Assembly (NCBI GenBank): GCA_002507205.1
Contig: DAZF01000072.1
Span: 7,022 to 34,554 of the forward strand
From: Methanolobus sp. UBA32
GTDB taxonomy: Archaea; Halobacteriota; Methanosarcinia; Methanosarcinales; Methanosarcinaceae
Direction of reading: 5' to 3'
DNA: 27,533 nt
Shown: in pieces, positions 7,175 to 14,221 of the stretch
Position numbering within the stretch: the first letter of the stretch is position 1
Layout of the letters: the number at the start of each line of letters is the position of its first letter
Program-made: the position numbers and the translations under genes
The notes under the pieces: model-generated
Told to the model about the DNA's origin: nothing
The model's database searches: none
Seen by the model: only the letters and a program-made list of their open reading frames with translations

Positions 7175-7834
7175 CTATTTCCCAAACCTTCTCTGGCGTT
7201 TCTGAAAATCCCTTATGATTCTGATTATGTCCAGTTTCCTCAGGTCATGCCAGTTGACATCTGTAAAGTAAAATTCCGAATATATTGACTGCCATATCAG
7301 GAAATCAGACAGATGTTTTCCTCCGGAGCGAATGAAGAGGTCCGGTTCGTGTTTCACCACAAGATTGGATTCGATATCTTTTTCACTTATTTCCGATGCT
7401 TTTATCTTCCCTTCTTTTACTTTTTTGAGTATGGGAATCACTGCGTTTGTAACTTCCCTGCGCCCGCCGAAACCAACAGAAACGTAGACCTGAAATCCTT
7501 TTCCTTCTTTTTTTGAGCGGATATCTCCGTTTTCACCATATATTTCATATCCTGCATCGCTGGGTGTTTTCAAGAGTATCTCTTTGAGTTTTAAGGTCAA
7601 TTTTTCTATCATTTCTGATTTGAGCGTTTCCTCGGTGTCCAGCACGTCGATGTAGATGCTGGCCATCTTTGTTCCGAGCTGTCTGCACCAGAGGATGTAA
7701 TCTTTGAGTTTTTTGAAACCGCCTTTTTGCAGCAGGTCGGTTTCAGAGAGTACCAGGGATACGTGCTCAGGGCTCGGATACTTCGTGACCTGCTGTAACA
7801 GGTGCTTCTCATAGATGGAAGTTACAAAGCTCAT
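7175..7834 (-). CDS. Degenerate cis-prenyltransferase (undecaprenyl diphosphate synthase family)
   Basis: This 219-residue protein has the C-terminal half of the UppS/cis-prenyltransferase family: GFGGRREV (121-128), DLFIRSGGKHLSDFLIWQ (165-182), SEFYFTDVNWHDL (186-198) and the terminal RRFG that carries the family RxG motif. The N-terminal catalytic motif HVxxxMDGNxRW is absent: after PEHVSLVL the sequence reads SETDLLQ, so the Mg-binding catalytic Asp is missing. The region equivalent to the usual AFSxENW segment is also altered. This pattern recalls the non-catalytic Nus1/NgBR partner of eukaryotic cis-prenyltransferases and known second archaeal copies. It may be a partner subunit or have a new activity. 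It follows the OBG GTPase by 28 nt and is probably cotranscribed with it. AGGA lies about 8 nt before the ATG. Confidence 0.82.
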   Translation of the reverse strand: MSFVTSIYEKHLLQQVTKYPSPEHVSLVLSETDLLQKGGFKKLKDYILWCRQLGTKMASIYIDVLDTEETLKSEMIEKLTLKLKEILLKTPSDAGYEIYGENGDIRSKKEGKGFQVYVSVGFGGRREVTNAVIPILKKVKEGKIKASEISEKDIESNLVVKHEPDLFIRSGGKHLSDFLIWQSIYSEFYFTDVNWHDLRKLDIIRIIRDFQKRQRRFGK

Positions 7835-7862
7835 GTATGGTCCTGGTACTTTGCTTTGATCT

Positions 7863-9047
7863 TTATTTTGCAGTGGAGACTATCTTCACGACATCTCCGT
7901 CCTTGAGTTCGTGTTTTTCTCCAAGTCGCATCTTTGTTTTCCCGTCCACTGCATAGAGGAATCTGTCACCGATGTCGGAGTGTACCCTATATGCAAGGTC
8001 GTGTGCATTGGAACCTTTTTTCATGAGGAATGCATCAGGTAACATTCTTCCGTTCTTGTCGGTCCACTTTCCTTCATCCTCTACGGGGTAAACGATTATG
8101 AGGTCAAGAAGCTCAAAAACAGCCTTGTTGATGCACTTTTGTATGCCAGTGCCGTCCATTTTCTGTATGAGGGTGCGTACATTCTCAAGTCCCTTTTTCT
8201 GGGCAGCGCTGAGCTCTTCAGACAGGATGGTGAAGTCTTTGTCTCCAGGTTCGTATTTTATGGCATGGCCCTTGGAGGCTGACCTGAGCGCAAGTTCTGC
8301 GGCTGCGCTGGTGGGTACGGCCATCTGGTCAAGTGCCTGCAGGTTGGTGACATTCTCCGGTGGCGCAACATCTGTTTTGTTGGCGGCGATTATCATCGGC
8401 TTGCTCATGATGCGGATCACGTCACAGAAATGAATGATGTCCTCCTCGGTCCATGTGGTAAGGTGGTTCCTGTCCAGTTTGCATTCGTTAAGGGCACGAC
8501 TGATGTGGTGCTCATCCACTCCTGCTCCGACAAGCTGGTCTGCAAGTATGTGCTCTATTGAGAGCCCTTCTGCCTGTATCTTGCGTGACAGCTTGGTCCA
8601 GTTCCTCATGATTATACTGTAGATCCACATGGTGAGTTCACGGTTGAGAAAATCAATGTCACCAAGCGGGTCGTGATCTCCGATATCAACAGGATTGCCT
8701 TCTATATCAGTTCCGCCCGAGGCATCGATCACGTGGATGATGGCCTGTGCCTGCCTCAGGTCGTCGAGGAAGGTGTTACCAAGGCCGCGCCCCTGGTGCG
8801 CATCAGGCACAAGACCTGCAACGTCTATGAGTTCGATAGGAACGTAACGTACTCCATCAGAACAGTTGCCACAGCGATGGTCTCGGCTTACGCAGGGGCA
8901 CTCCGCCCTTACGTATGTTACTCCTTTGTTTGCATGAATTGTTGTGAATGGATAATTTGCGATCTCCACGTCTGCCAGTGTTGCAGCCTTGAAGAATGTG
9001 GATTTCCCTGCATTGGGTTTCCCTGCAAGTCCTATTGTCATCGACAT
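7863..9047 (-). CDS. Archaeal OBG-type GTPase with TGS domain (YchF-related)
   Basis: A 394-residue TRAFAC GTPase. G1 is GLAGKPNAGKST (6-17), G2 lies in the YPFTTI segment, G3 is DVAGLV (75-80), and G4 is the NKTD in IIAANKTDVAPP. An insertion after G2 has a Cys cluster, ECPC (C50, C52) with CGNC (C59, C62), which probably binds a metal and is typical of the archaeal subgroup. The C-terminus (from about 310) is a TGS domain. These proteins bind ribosomes or tRNA-like RNA, and the archaeal form is essential or near-essential in many species. The exact role in archaea is unsettled. A TATA-like element on the minus strand lies near 9075-9085, about 30 nt upstream, so the leader is very short. 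It is divergent from the tRNA gene. Confidence 0.92.
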   Translation of the reverse strand: MSMTIGLAGKPNAGKSTFFKAATLADVEIANYPFTTIHANKGVTYVRAECPCVSRDHRCGNCSDGVRYVPIELIDVAGLVPDAHQGRGLGNTFLDDLRQAQAIIHVIDASGGTDIEGNPVDIGDHDPLGDIDFLNRELTMWIYSIIMRNWTKLSRKIQAEGLSIEHILADQLVGAGVDEHHISRALNECKLDRNHLTTWTEEDIIHFCDVIRIMSKPMIIAANKTDVAPPENVTNLQALDQMAVPTSAAAELALRSASKGHAIKYEPGDKDFTILSEELSAAQKKGLENVRTLIQKMDGTGIQKCINKAVFELLDLIIVYPVEDEGKWTDKNGRMLPDAFLMKKGSNAHDLAYRVHSDIGDRFLYAVDGKTKMRLGEKHELKDGDVVKIVSTAK

Positions 9048-9153
9048 GGATAGTAATCAGTCTTGCAGCATTTAACTTTTATTGATTGTGCACATATCTG
9101 TCAATGGTAAGGGAAACCAGAATTAGCATGAATAATACTCCCCTACCAATAAT

Positions 9154-9162
9154 CTTTATATG
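9154..9162 (+). promoter_or_regulatory. TATA box of the tRNA-Arg gene
   Basis: CTTTATATG is a near-consensus archaeal TATA box. It is about 35 nt before the mature tRNA 5' end, leaving a short 5' leader for RNase P. Confidence 0.7.
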
Positions 9163-9192
9163 CGAGAAAGACATTAGAGCATGAACCTTGTT

Positions 9193-9264
9193 GTCCCGGT
9201 AGGGTAATGGATATCCTTGAGGCCTGCGGAGCCTTAGATCCGAGTTCGATCCTCGGTCGGGACG
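9193..9264 (+). tRNA. tRNA-Arg (anticodon GCG)
   Basis: Seventy-two bases fold as a cloverleaf. The acceptor stem is GTCCCGG/TCGGGAC with one G-U pair. The D arm begins GGGTAATGG. The anticodon stem is GAGGC/GCCTT with loop CTGCGGA, giving anticodon GCG (Arg, codons CGC/CGU). There is a 4-nt variable loop, and the T stem is CCGAG/CTCGG with loop TTCGATC. Discriminator G follows. The CCA end is not encoded, as is common in archaea. There is no intron. A T-rich tract (9271-9280) follows as terminator. The D stem is weak at one pair, normal for this isoacceptor pattern. Confidence 0.93.
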
Positions 9265-9333
9265 TAACTTTCTATTTTTTATGTAATTAAAATTAATATT
9301 TTTTTAGTTTAGTAGGCAACATAAGAAAAGGAT

Positions 9334-9342
9334 ATTTATATT
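9334..9342 (+). promoter_or_regulatory. TATA box of the rhomboid gene
   Basis: ATTTATATT is centred about 25 nt before the ATG at 9363. There is no ribosome site, so the transcript is probably leaderless. Confidence 0.55.
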
Positions 9343-9362
9343 CAAATAAAATATTCATACTA

Positions 9363-10247
9363 ATGTTAAAAGATGTAAAATGTTATACTGAATCTCTTCT
9401 CTTTATCCATTTGTTTACTGCAAAATGGAAATTGTATGATTACTTTTTCTATTTTGTACTAATTCCATTGTGTCTTCTATTTATTTTCAAGTTACCAACC
9501 AATTTAAAAGATGCATACTTTATTTTAAACCCATCAAAAATAACATTTGGTTCTATTTTTCTTTCTAATTATGTTCACAGCAGTTTTCAGCATATTTCAG
9601 GAAACATATTTTCCTATTTGGTTGCTTGCTTTTTAATTTTTAATTTTGAAACCAAGAAGCGCGATTTTTACGCATATTCAATGTTTATGTTTTTAGTATT
9701 GCCTTTGATTATATCAATAGTTTCTCTAAAAATGATTGGTTTACAAACAACGTACCAAGGATTTTCAGGGATAGTTAGCTTTCTTTTTGGGTATTTGTTG
9801 TACGTATTGTATAAATATCTAAAAACCTATTATTGTAAAAATCTAAACATCACATTTCTTTATCTCCTCGTTGTAATGAATCTTTTTATGATTCTTGAAA
9901 ATCTACAGTCAGGATTTTTTCTGTATGTGCTCCTATTAACTATCATTTTGTACTTAACCTATCTACAAAAAGAAGTGATTATTGAGATTAATCAAAAGAA
10001 ATCCATTATCCTGTCCAGCTTAAAAAAGCTTTCAAGTTTTCAAAAATCATATGTCTGTTTGTTATTCCCGTTGACTATAGTTTTCTCTTTTGTTCTTCCT
10101 TCTTTAGTTCCTCAGAACATAATACATGATGGTTCAATTACAAATTCACTAGCTCATTATGCTGGATACTTTTTTGGAGTTTTTATTCCTTTAATTCCAC
10201 CTGCAATCTCATCTATATTGTACAATGAAAATAGGATTGTACATTAA
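9363..10247 (+). CDS. Rhomboid-family intramembrane serine protease
   Basis: A 294-residue, very hydrophobic protein with about six to seven membrane segments. All rhomboid hallmarks are visible: the TM2 motif HxxxxHxxxN (H72, H77, N81 in VHSSFQHISGN), the TM4 nucleophile motif GFSG (S135), and the TM6 motif AHYAGYFFG with catalytic His265. The Ser-His dyad is therefore intact and the enzyme is predicted to be active, cleaving membrane protein helices. No substrate can be named. An additional hydrophilic loop (about 200-228) separates TM5 and TM6. The gene is far more AT-rich than its neighbours and starts about 100 nt after the 3' end of a tRNA gene, a common insertion point, so it may be acquired. 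The next gene follows 61 nt later with its own promoter. Confidence 0.85.
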   Translation: MLKDVKCYTESLLFIHLFTAKWKLYDYFFYFVLIPLCLLFIFKLPTNLKDAYFILNPSKITFGSIFLSNYVHSSFQHISGNIFSYLVACFLIFNFETKKRDFYAYSMFMFLVLPLIISIVSLKMIGLQTTYQGFSGIVSFLFGYLLYVLYKYLKTYYCKNLNITFLYLLVVMNLFMILENLQSGFFLYVLLLTIILYLTYLQKEVIIEINQKKSIILSSLKKLSSFQKSYVCLLFPLTIVFSFVLPSLVPQNIIHDGSITNSLAHYAGYFFGVFIPLIPPAISSILYNENRIVH

Positions 10248-10278
10248 CATGTAAAAAATAAGTGCTTCATTCACCTCA

Positions 10279-10287
10279 TTTAAATAC
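10279..10287 (+). promoter_or_regulatory. TATA box of the HEPN-like gene
   Basis: TTTAAATAC is centred 26 nt before the ATG at 10309, with no ribosome site between, which predicts a leaderless mRNA. Confidence 0.55.
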
Positions 10288-10308
10288 AATTTTTCCTATT
10301 CTACTATT

Positions 10309-11112
10309 ATGACCAATCCTGACATTGCCACGTACATCAAAGAAGCCGATGTTATTGAAAAGATGTATATGGAACTGCTGGAAGGTACGACTCAAAAAAG
10401 AATGAAGTGTATCGATGATGGTTCTACAGGATTGCAGAATGTCGAGTACAGGATATGTGTGCTAAACTCAAAGAATGAGGTTCTGCAACATGCTCTTTTG
10501 AAAAGGTACGGGGATTGGTATGAAAGCTGTCTGAATCTTGTTCAGGAATATACAGGTACAGGCAGGAGTTCTAAATATGATGATCTTGCAGAGTTGCATC
10601 AAAAGATACTAAACCTGATTGGTTTGAAGGATTCTGTCAGTAACTCCAACGAGAAAAAACATCTAAGAAAAGAGTTCATCGCCTGTTTTGATGCTCAGGT
10701 CAGTATACTCCATTCAGTAGGATATCGTATCGTTTTAGCAAGGAACAACCACGAAAGGATGGTTACAGCAGAGCTGGTGAACTCTGAACTTGAAGAGGCT
10801 GAAAATTTGTATGAACAAGGGTCTGTTCGTTCTGCGGGTATTGTTGCAGGCGAGGCTCTTGAAAGATACATAAGGATGTTGTGTGAAGTGAATGGGGTCG
10901 AACTGATGCATGAGGATACCATGCTTGCAATGGCTCAAAAACTTCATGAGTCCGATAAGGCTTACGAGTTAGATGTGTTGATGCTGGAAGCAATAGAACA
11001 TCTTGTGGATTTAAGTGCTAAATGTGCCGATTCTGATGAAGAGCTTCTGGAAGACAATGTAAGGGAATTGATCGATCAAACGAGGGAAATGATTTTTCTG
11101 GGTTTTTGTTAG
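10309..11112 (+). CDS. Helical hypothetical protein, possible HEPN/DUF4145-like C-terminus
   Basis: A 267-residue soluble, acidic, mostly helical protein with no membrane segment. The C-terminal half (about 150-265), with AENLYEQGSVRSAGIVAGEA followed by LERYIRMLC and an acidic final helix, resembles the HEPN-superfamily proteins annotated DUF4145. Those have an alternating small/Ala pattern in the second helix, and several act as nucleases or as nucleotide-binding partners in defence and toxin-antitoxin systems. The usual RxxxxH nuclease motif is not evident, so a catalytic role is doubtful. The N-terminal half (RMKCIDDGSTGLQNVEYRIC) is unrecognised. It lies after the rhomboid gene in the same direction. 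Function unknown; family assignment tentative. Confidence 0.6.
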   Translation: MTNPDIATYIKEADVIEKMYMELLEGTTQKRMKCIDDGSTGLQNVEYRICVLNSKNEVLQHALLKRYGDWYESCLNLVQEYTGTGRSSKYDDLAELHQKILNLIGLKDSVSNSNEKKHLRKEFIACFDAQVSILHSVGYRIVLARNNHERMVTAELVNSELEEAENLYEQGSVRSAGIVAGEALERYIRMLCEVNGVELMHEDTMLAMAQKLHESDKAYELDVLMLEAIEHLVDLSAKCADSDEELLEDNVRELIDQTREMIFLGFC

Positions 11113-11210
11113 ATTCGTATCAGGTGGGAGCATAACTATTGATGTTTCATGAACTCCAAATACCGGTGGTTTTCGGGCCGGGTTGTAACCTCAGAATCTT
11201 TATGTTATAA

Positions 11211-11219
11211 TTATATATC
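11211..11219 (+). promoter_or_regulatory. Candidate TATA box for the structured leader
   Basis: TTATATATC follows the HEPN-like gene by about 100 nt. Initiation 25 nt downstream would make a leader of about 180 nt before the next gene. A second candidate, CATTATAAAAA, lies at 11238-11248. Confidence 0.4.
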
Positions 11220-11299
11220 GTGTTTTATCTCAAAAAACATTATAAAAATCTGTGGAAAAGCTTAACACTTCTTACGATATAGAGTATTAATGGGGTTTG

Positions 11300-11402
11300 C
11301 CGATAGTGGGGACTATCCGGTATATTCAGACAAAAAAGGTTGTCAGATAGCCATGGGTATCGTTCGCTGGTACAGACATTCCAACACTTCAGACTTAGAA
11401 CG
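11300..11402 (+). other. Multi-hairpin 5' leader, candidate structured RNA
   Basis: Three consecutive hairpins can be drawn. CCGATAGT (11300-11307) pairs with ACTATC(C)GG (11312-11320) across a GGGG loop with one bulge. GACAA (11329-11333) pairs with TTGTC (11340-11344). GATA(g)CC (11346-11352) pairs with GGTATC (11356-11361). CGTTC (11361-11365) could also pair with GAACG (11398-11402), just before the start codon of the membrane protein at 11415. A leader of this length is unusual in this window, where leaderless starts are common. It matches no riboswitch class I know. The rest of the 11113-11414 gap has no ORF. Confidence 0.35.
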
Positions 11403-11414
11403 AGATGATTTCAT

Positions 11415-11711
11415 ATGTCTTTTATAAAGGATATCATACCAGTATTGCTCCTGTACATAATAGGGGACACTATAACCACATTCTATGCATTAGGGACGGG
11501 TCTGTTCTATGAAGGGAATCCTGTTCTGTTCCATCTCTTCACAACATATGGGTACAGTTTCCTGATACCTCTTAAACTGGGTTTCATATTCCTGCTGTAT
11601 CATGTATACAGGAATGCAAACCGCTACTACTGGAACATCACAAGGTATTCAGTATCATTCATTGGCCTTCTTGCGACTGTAAGTAATACTGTGGTGGTCC
11701 TTCATGGCTAA
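11415..11711 (+). CDS. DUF5658-like small membrane protein
   Basis: A 98-residue protein with three predicted membrane helices (about 8-26, 48-65, 76-95). The first contains GDTITTFYALGTG with a membrane-embedded acidic residue, followed by EGNP. This is the pattern I recall for DUF5658, an archaeal family of unknown function. The N-terminus should lie inside. A weak ribosome site (GAGATGAT, 11402-11409) precedes the ATG. The gene has a long upstream leader with potential hairpins and no close downstream partner in the same operon. Confidence 0.72.
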   Translation: MSFIKDIIPVLLLYIIGDTITTFYALGTGLFYEGNPVLFHLFTTYGYSFLIPLKLGFIFLLYHVYRNANRYYWNITRYSVSFIGLLATVSNTVVVLHG

Positions 11712-11861
11712 ATCAAAAACAGGGTATGGGTCCAATAGCTTTTGACGGCTCATGAACATAGAATCCGGGGGGAAGGTAATGGACCTGGCAATCCCCAAAG
11801 TAAGTTCTGGCATTCAGGGAAAGAAGCATGGTATTGGCGGAGGCTGCGGCAGGTCAAATTA
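11712..11861. other. Intergenic stretch, no convincing gene
   Basis: A plus-strand open frame (11752-11985) could encode 77 residues but has mixed character: a Gly-rich GIGGGCG segment followed by a hydrophobic stretch read from a T-rich tract. I do not call it. A 6-bp hairpin GGTCAA/TTGACC (11852-11872) followed by T-rich sequence (11884-11932) could be the terminator of the preceding transcription unit. Confidence 0.35.
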
Positions 11862-12029
11862 CTATCTTGACCGAAGGGCGTTTGTATTTTTATTTTCGTT
11901 TGTTCTCTTTTTTTGTTCAACTCCTGTTTTTAGAATCCTCGCTTTTCCTTCAGCAACAATAATGTATTCAGTTAACACTGTGTAATCGCAAACTTCCAGC
12001 AGCTTTCCCCCATACTTAAATAGAATCAC
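11862..12029 (-). CDS. Possible 55-residue hypothetical protein
   Basis: The minus strand holds a 55-codon ORF from GTG 12029 to TAG 11862-11864. It reads ILFKYGGKLLEVCDYTVLTE, then YIIVAEGKARILKTGVEQKK and a polar, disordered tail ending ALRSR. The first 40 residues look like a small folded beta-rich domain, which T-rich non-coding DNA rarely gives. No ribosome site is visible and the start is GTG. A TATA-like ACTATATAAAG lies at 12037-12047, but only about 10-18 nt away, closer than ideal. It is divergent from the octaheme cytochrome and would share its promoter region. No family recognised; moderate doubt that it is real. Confidence 0.4.
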   Translation of the reverse strand: MILFKYGGKLLEVCDYTVLTEYIIVAEGKARILKTGVEQKKRTNENKNTNALRSR

Positions 12030-12036
12030 TTTTCAA

Positions 12037-12045
12037 CTTTATATA
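12037..12045 (+). promoter_or_regulatory. TATA box of the octaheme cytochrome gene
   Basis: CTTTATATA lies about 48 nt before the ATG at 12089. Initiation near 12067 would leave a leader of about 20 nt carrying the GGGGTG ribosome site (12079-12084). Confidence 0.6.
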
Positions 12046-12088
12046 GTACTAAACTAAGCTGGATTATCGTTATCGATTGGGGTGTAAA

Positions 12089-13627
12089 ATGAAACACAAT
12101 ATTTATATTGGGTTCTGTTGTTTGCTGGCTTGCGTGGTGACTCTGTCCCTGGCATCCTCTGCATCTTATCTGAACCATTCATTCCTTGATGGTTCCTACG
12201 AGGTAGGATCGGATGTGACTGCTGAGTGTATCTCATGCCATTCTCAACAGGCTGCAGACATGTTGAATTCAACTCACTGGCTCTGGACAACATGTGCAGA
12301 GTGCGGATGTGAAGACGAAAAATTTCAAGGAGAAGGCAAGCGGACAGTGATCAATAATTTTTGCATTGCAGTCGCATCTAATGAGCCTCGCTGTACTTCC
12401 TGCCACACTGGTTACGGCTGGGAGGATAATACCTTTGACTTCACCAATGAATCGAACATAGATTGTGTAGTGTGCCATGAGACCACAGGGACCTACAAGA
12501 AAATACCGACGGCTGCAGGAGCAGTCGACCCATCAGTTGACCTTGCAGCTGTGGCCCAAAGTGTGGGAAGTCCCACACGGGACACATGTGGTGGTAATTG
12601 TCACTTCTATGGTGGTGGTGGTGACAACGTAAAGCATGGTGACATGTCATCTGCATTGTTTGATCCTTCAAGAGAACTTGATGTTCATATGGGTGGAATG
12701 GATTTCCAGTGCCAGAATTGTCACAAAACAACTGCACACAATGTAGCAGGCCGATTTGCCGGTGTTCCCGGGTCTGAATGTAGAGTGTTGTGTTCCGATT
12801 GCCATGGTGACACACCACATCAGGGTGAATATAAGGATCGTATTAATGACCACTCGGATTCCATCGCCTGTCAAACATGTCACATACCGGCATTTGCCCG
12901 TGAGGTACCAACAAAGATGTACTGGGACTGGTCCAAAGCAGGACAGGACATTGATAACATACCAACCGATGAATATGGGCAGGCCACCTATAACATGATG
13001 AAGGGCGAATTCGTATGGGGTATGAACGTAACCCCTACTTATGCCTGGTTCAATGGAAGCTTCGATAAATATTTCCTGGGGGACAAGGTTGCTTCGGAGG
13101 GTGTGACCGTTCTCTCTGCTCCCATAGGTGATCGTTATGATGCGAATTCAAAAATATATCCGTTCAAGATCCATCTTGCAAAACAGATAAGTGATGCAAA
13201 ATACAATTATCTGATCATACCTGATCTGTTTGGAGGAGAAGACTCTTACTGGGCCAGCTATGATTGGGACAGATCATCCCGGGCTGGAATGGATTATGTT
13301 GACATGCCCTACAGTGGTCAATATGAGTTTGTGGAAACATCGCTGTATGAAAGCATAAACCATGAAGTGGCTCCTAAAGAAGATGCCCTTGGATGCATAG
13401 ATTGCCATCTTGATGGCGGAAAAATGGACTTTGCTGCTCTGGGTTACGAAGGTGACCCTATGATATTTGGTGAGAGGGCAATTTCCGCTGAAGAGGTCAA
13501 GGCAATAGAAATGGCCTCTTCTCCAGATGAGGCGGATTCAGAAACTGCACCATCTACTCCTGGATTTGAAATGTTAGTGGGCCTGTTTGCTCTCTTTGCG
13601 GCAGTGTTTATTAAAGAGCGCAAATAA
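12089..13627 (+). CDS. Surface-anchored octaheme c-type cytochrome, OTR (tetrathionate reductase) family
   Basis: A 512-residue exported protein with a signal peptide (1 to about 26, ending ASSAS). Eight haem-binding motifs are present: CISCH 47, CTSCH 102, CVVCH 126, CGGNCH 167 (three-residue spacer), CQNCH 208, CSDCH 235, CQTCH 261 and CIDCH 436. Segments GGGGDNVKHGDM (175-186), HIPAFAREVPTKMYWDWSKA (265-284) and GKRTVINNFCI are strongly like the octaheme tetrathionate reductase family of Shewanella, in which a Lys ligates the active-site haem; K182 in VKHG is the likely equivalent. The C-terminus has TPGF (490-493), a hydrophobic helix and KERK, a PGF-CTERM signal for archaeosortase cleavage and lipid anchoring. 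Expected roles are reduction of sulfur or nitrogen oxyanions or extracellular electron transfer. ATG 12089 is preferred over the TTG four codons earlier. Confidence 0.9.
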   Translation: MKHNIYIGFCCLLACVVTLSLASSASYLNHSFLDGSYEVGSDVTAECISCHSQQAADMLNSTHWLWTTCAECGCEDEKFQGEGKRTVINNFCIAVASNEPRCTSCHTGYGWEDNTFDFTNESNIDCVVCHETTGTYKKIPTAAGAVDPSVDLAAVAQSVGSPTRDTCGGNCHFYGGGGDNVKHGDMSSALFDPSRELDVHMGGMDFQCQNCHKTTAHNVAGRFAGVPGSECRVLCSDCHGDTPHQGEYKDRINDHSDSIACQTCHIPAFAREVPTKMYWDWSKAGQDIDNIPTDEYGQATYNMMKGEFVWGMNVTPTYAWFNGSFDKYFLGDKVASEGVTVLSAPIGDRYDANSKIYPFKIHLAKQISDAKYNYLIIPDLFGGEDSYWASYDWDRSSRAGMDYVDMPYSGQYEFVETSLYESINHEVAPKEDALGCIDCHLDGGKMDFAALGYEGDPMIFGERAISAEEVKAIEMASSPDEADSETAPSTPGFEMLVGLFALFAAVFIKERK

Positions 13628-13639
13628 GATCGTTACTTG

Positions 13640-13677
13640 TTTGGTGTGTAATTGATCACACCAAATATCTATTTTTT
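13640..13677 (+). terminator. Hairpin terminator of the octaheme cytochrome gene
   Basis: TTTGGTGTG (13640-13648) pairs perfectly with CACACCAAA (13657-13665) across an 8-nt loop, and a run of six T follows at 13672-13677. Confidence 0.7.
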
Positions 13678-13710
13678 AGGAGTGTCAATAATTGAGGATG
13701 AATATTATGC

Positions 13711-14010
13711 TTAAATACCGCTATTCATCATCATTATCAAAGCAATGAATGCAAGGATTCCAAGCAGGAAAATTCCTCCAAGTGCCAGAAGGATCTTCTT
13801 TCTTTGTTTTTCCTCTTCAACTGTCATTGGCAAAGGATTCGGGTTATACTTTTTTTCCAGGTAAGTTCCAATTCCCACTCCAACGGCTACTCCAATTGCC
13901 GGCCCGATGGCAATCATGCCTAACAAAAGACCTATCGGAATTCCAAGGGGGATGCCTATGACCATGCCAACTGCTATAAAATGGCCTTTTGGATACCTTT
14001 TCTTCTGCAT
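13711..14010 (-). CDS. Small glycine-rich membrane protein
   Basis: A 99-residue protein with two Gly-rich membrane stretches (about 12-30 and 31-49, rich in GIPLGIPIGLLLG and GVAVGVGIG) resembling glycine-zipper helices, a cytosol-like charged linker (LEKKYNPNPLPMTVEEEKQR), and a third helix (about 73-94). Gly-zipper proteins often oligomerise in membranes. No family name is certain. A TATA-like element on the minus strand (14030-14040, ATTTATATA) is about 25 nt upstream, giving a nearly leaderless transcript. It is convergent with the cytochrome gene. Confidence 0.65.
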   Translation of the reverse strand: MQKKRYPKGHFIAVGMVIGIPLGIPIGLLLGMIAIGPAIGVAVGVGIGTYLEKKYNPNPLPMTVEEEKQRKKILLALGGIFLLGILAFIALIMMMNSGI

Positions 14011-14221
14011 GAGAATAACCTATCATTTGAATATATAAATATTCTACTGATTTTGATTATAGTAAATAGGTTCGTCTTTGCCATCGCAGCATCACATTAT
14101 ATATTATTTTTCTTCCGCATCTATAGGCTGTTATAACTACCAATTAAGTTGAAGTTTAGACAATTCTTTAATATGTGCGTGTGCTTCTATGATTTGAGAA
14201 CTAAAGAGGAAGTATGCTATT

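Noticed and set aside
11752..11985. 77-residue plus-strand open frame before the cytochrome gene
   Set aside because: Mixed composition, the hydrophobic part comes from a T-rich tract, and the opposite strand has a more protein-like frame.
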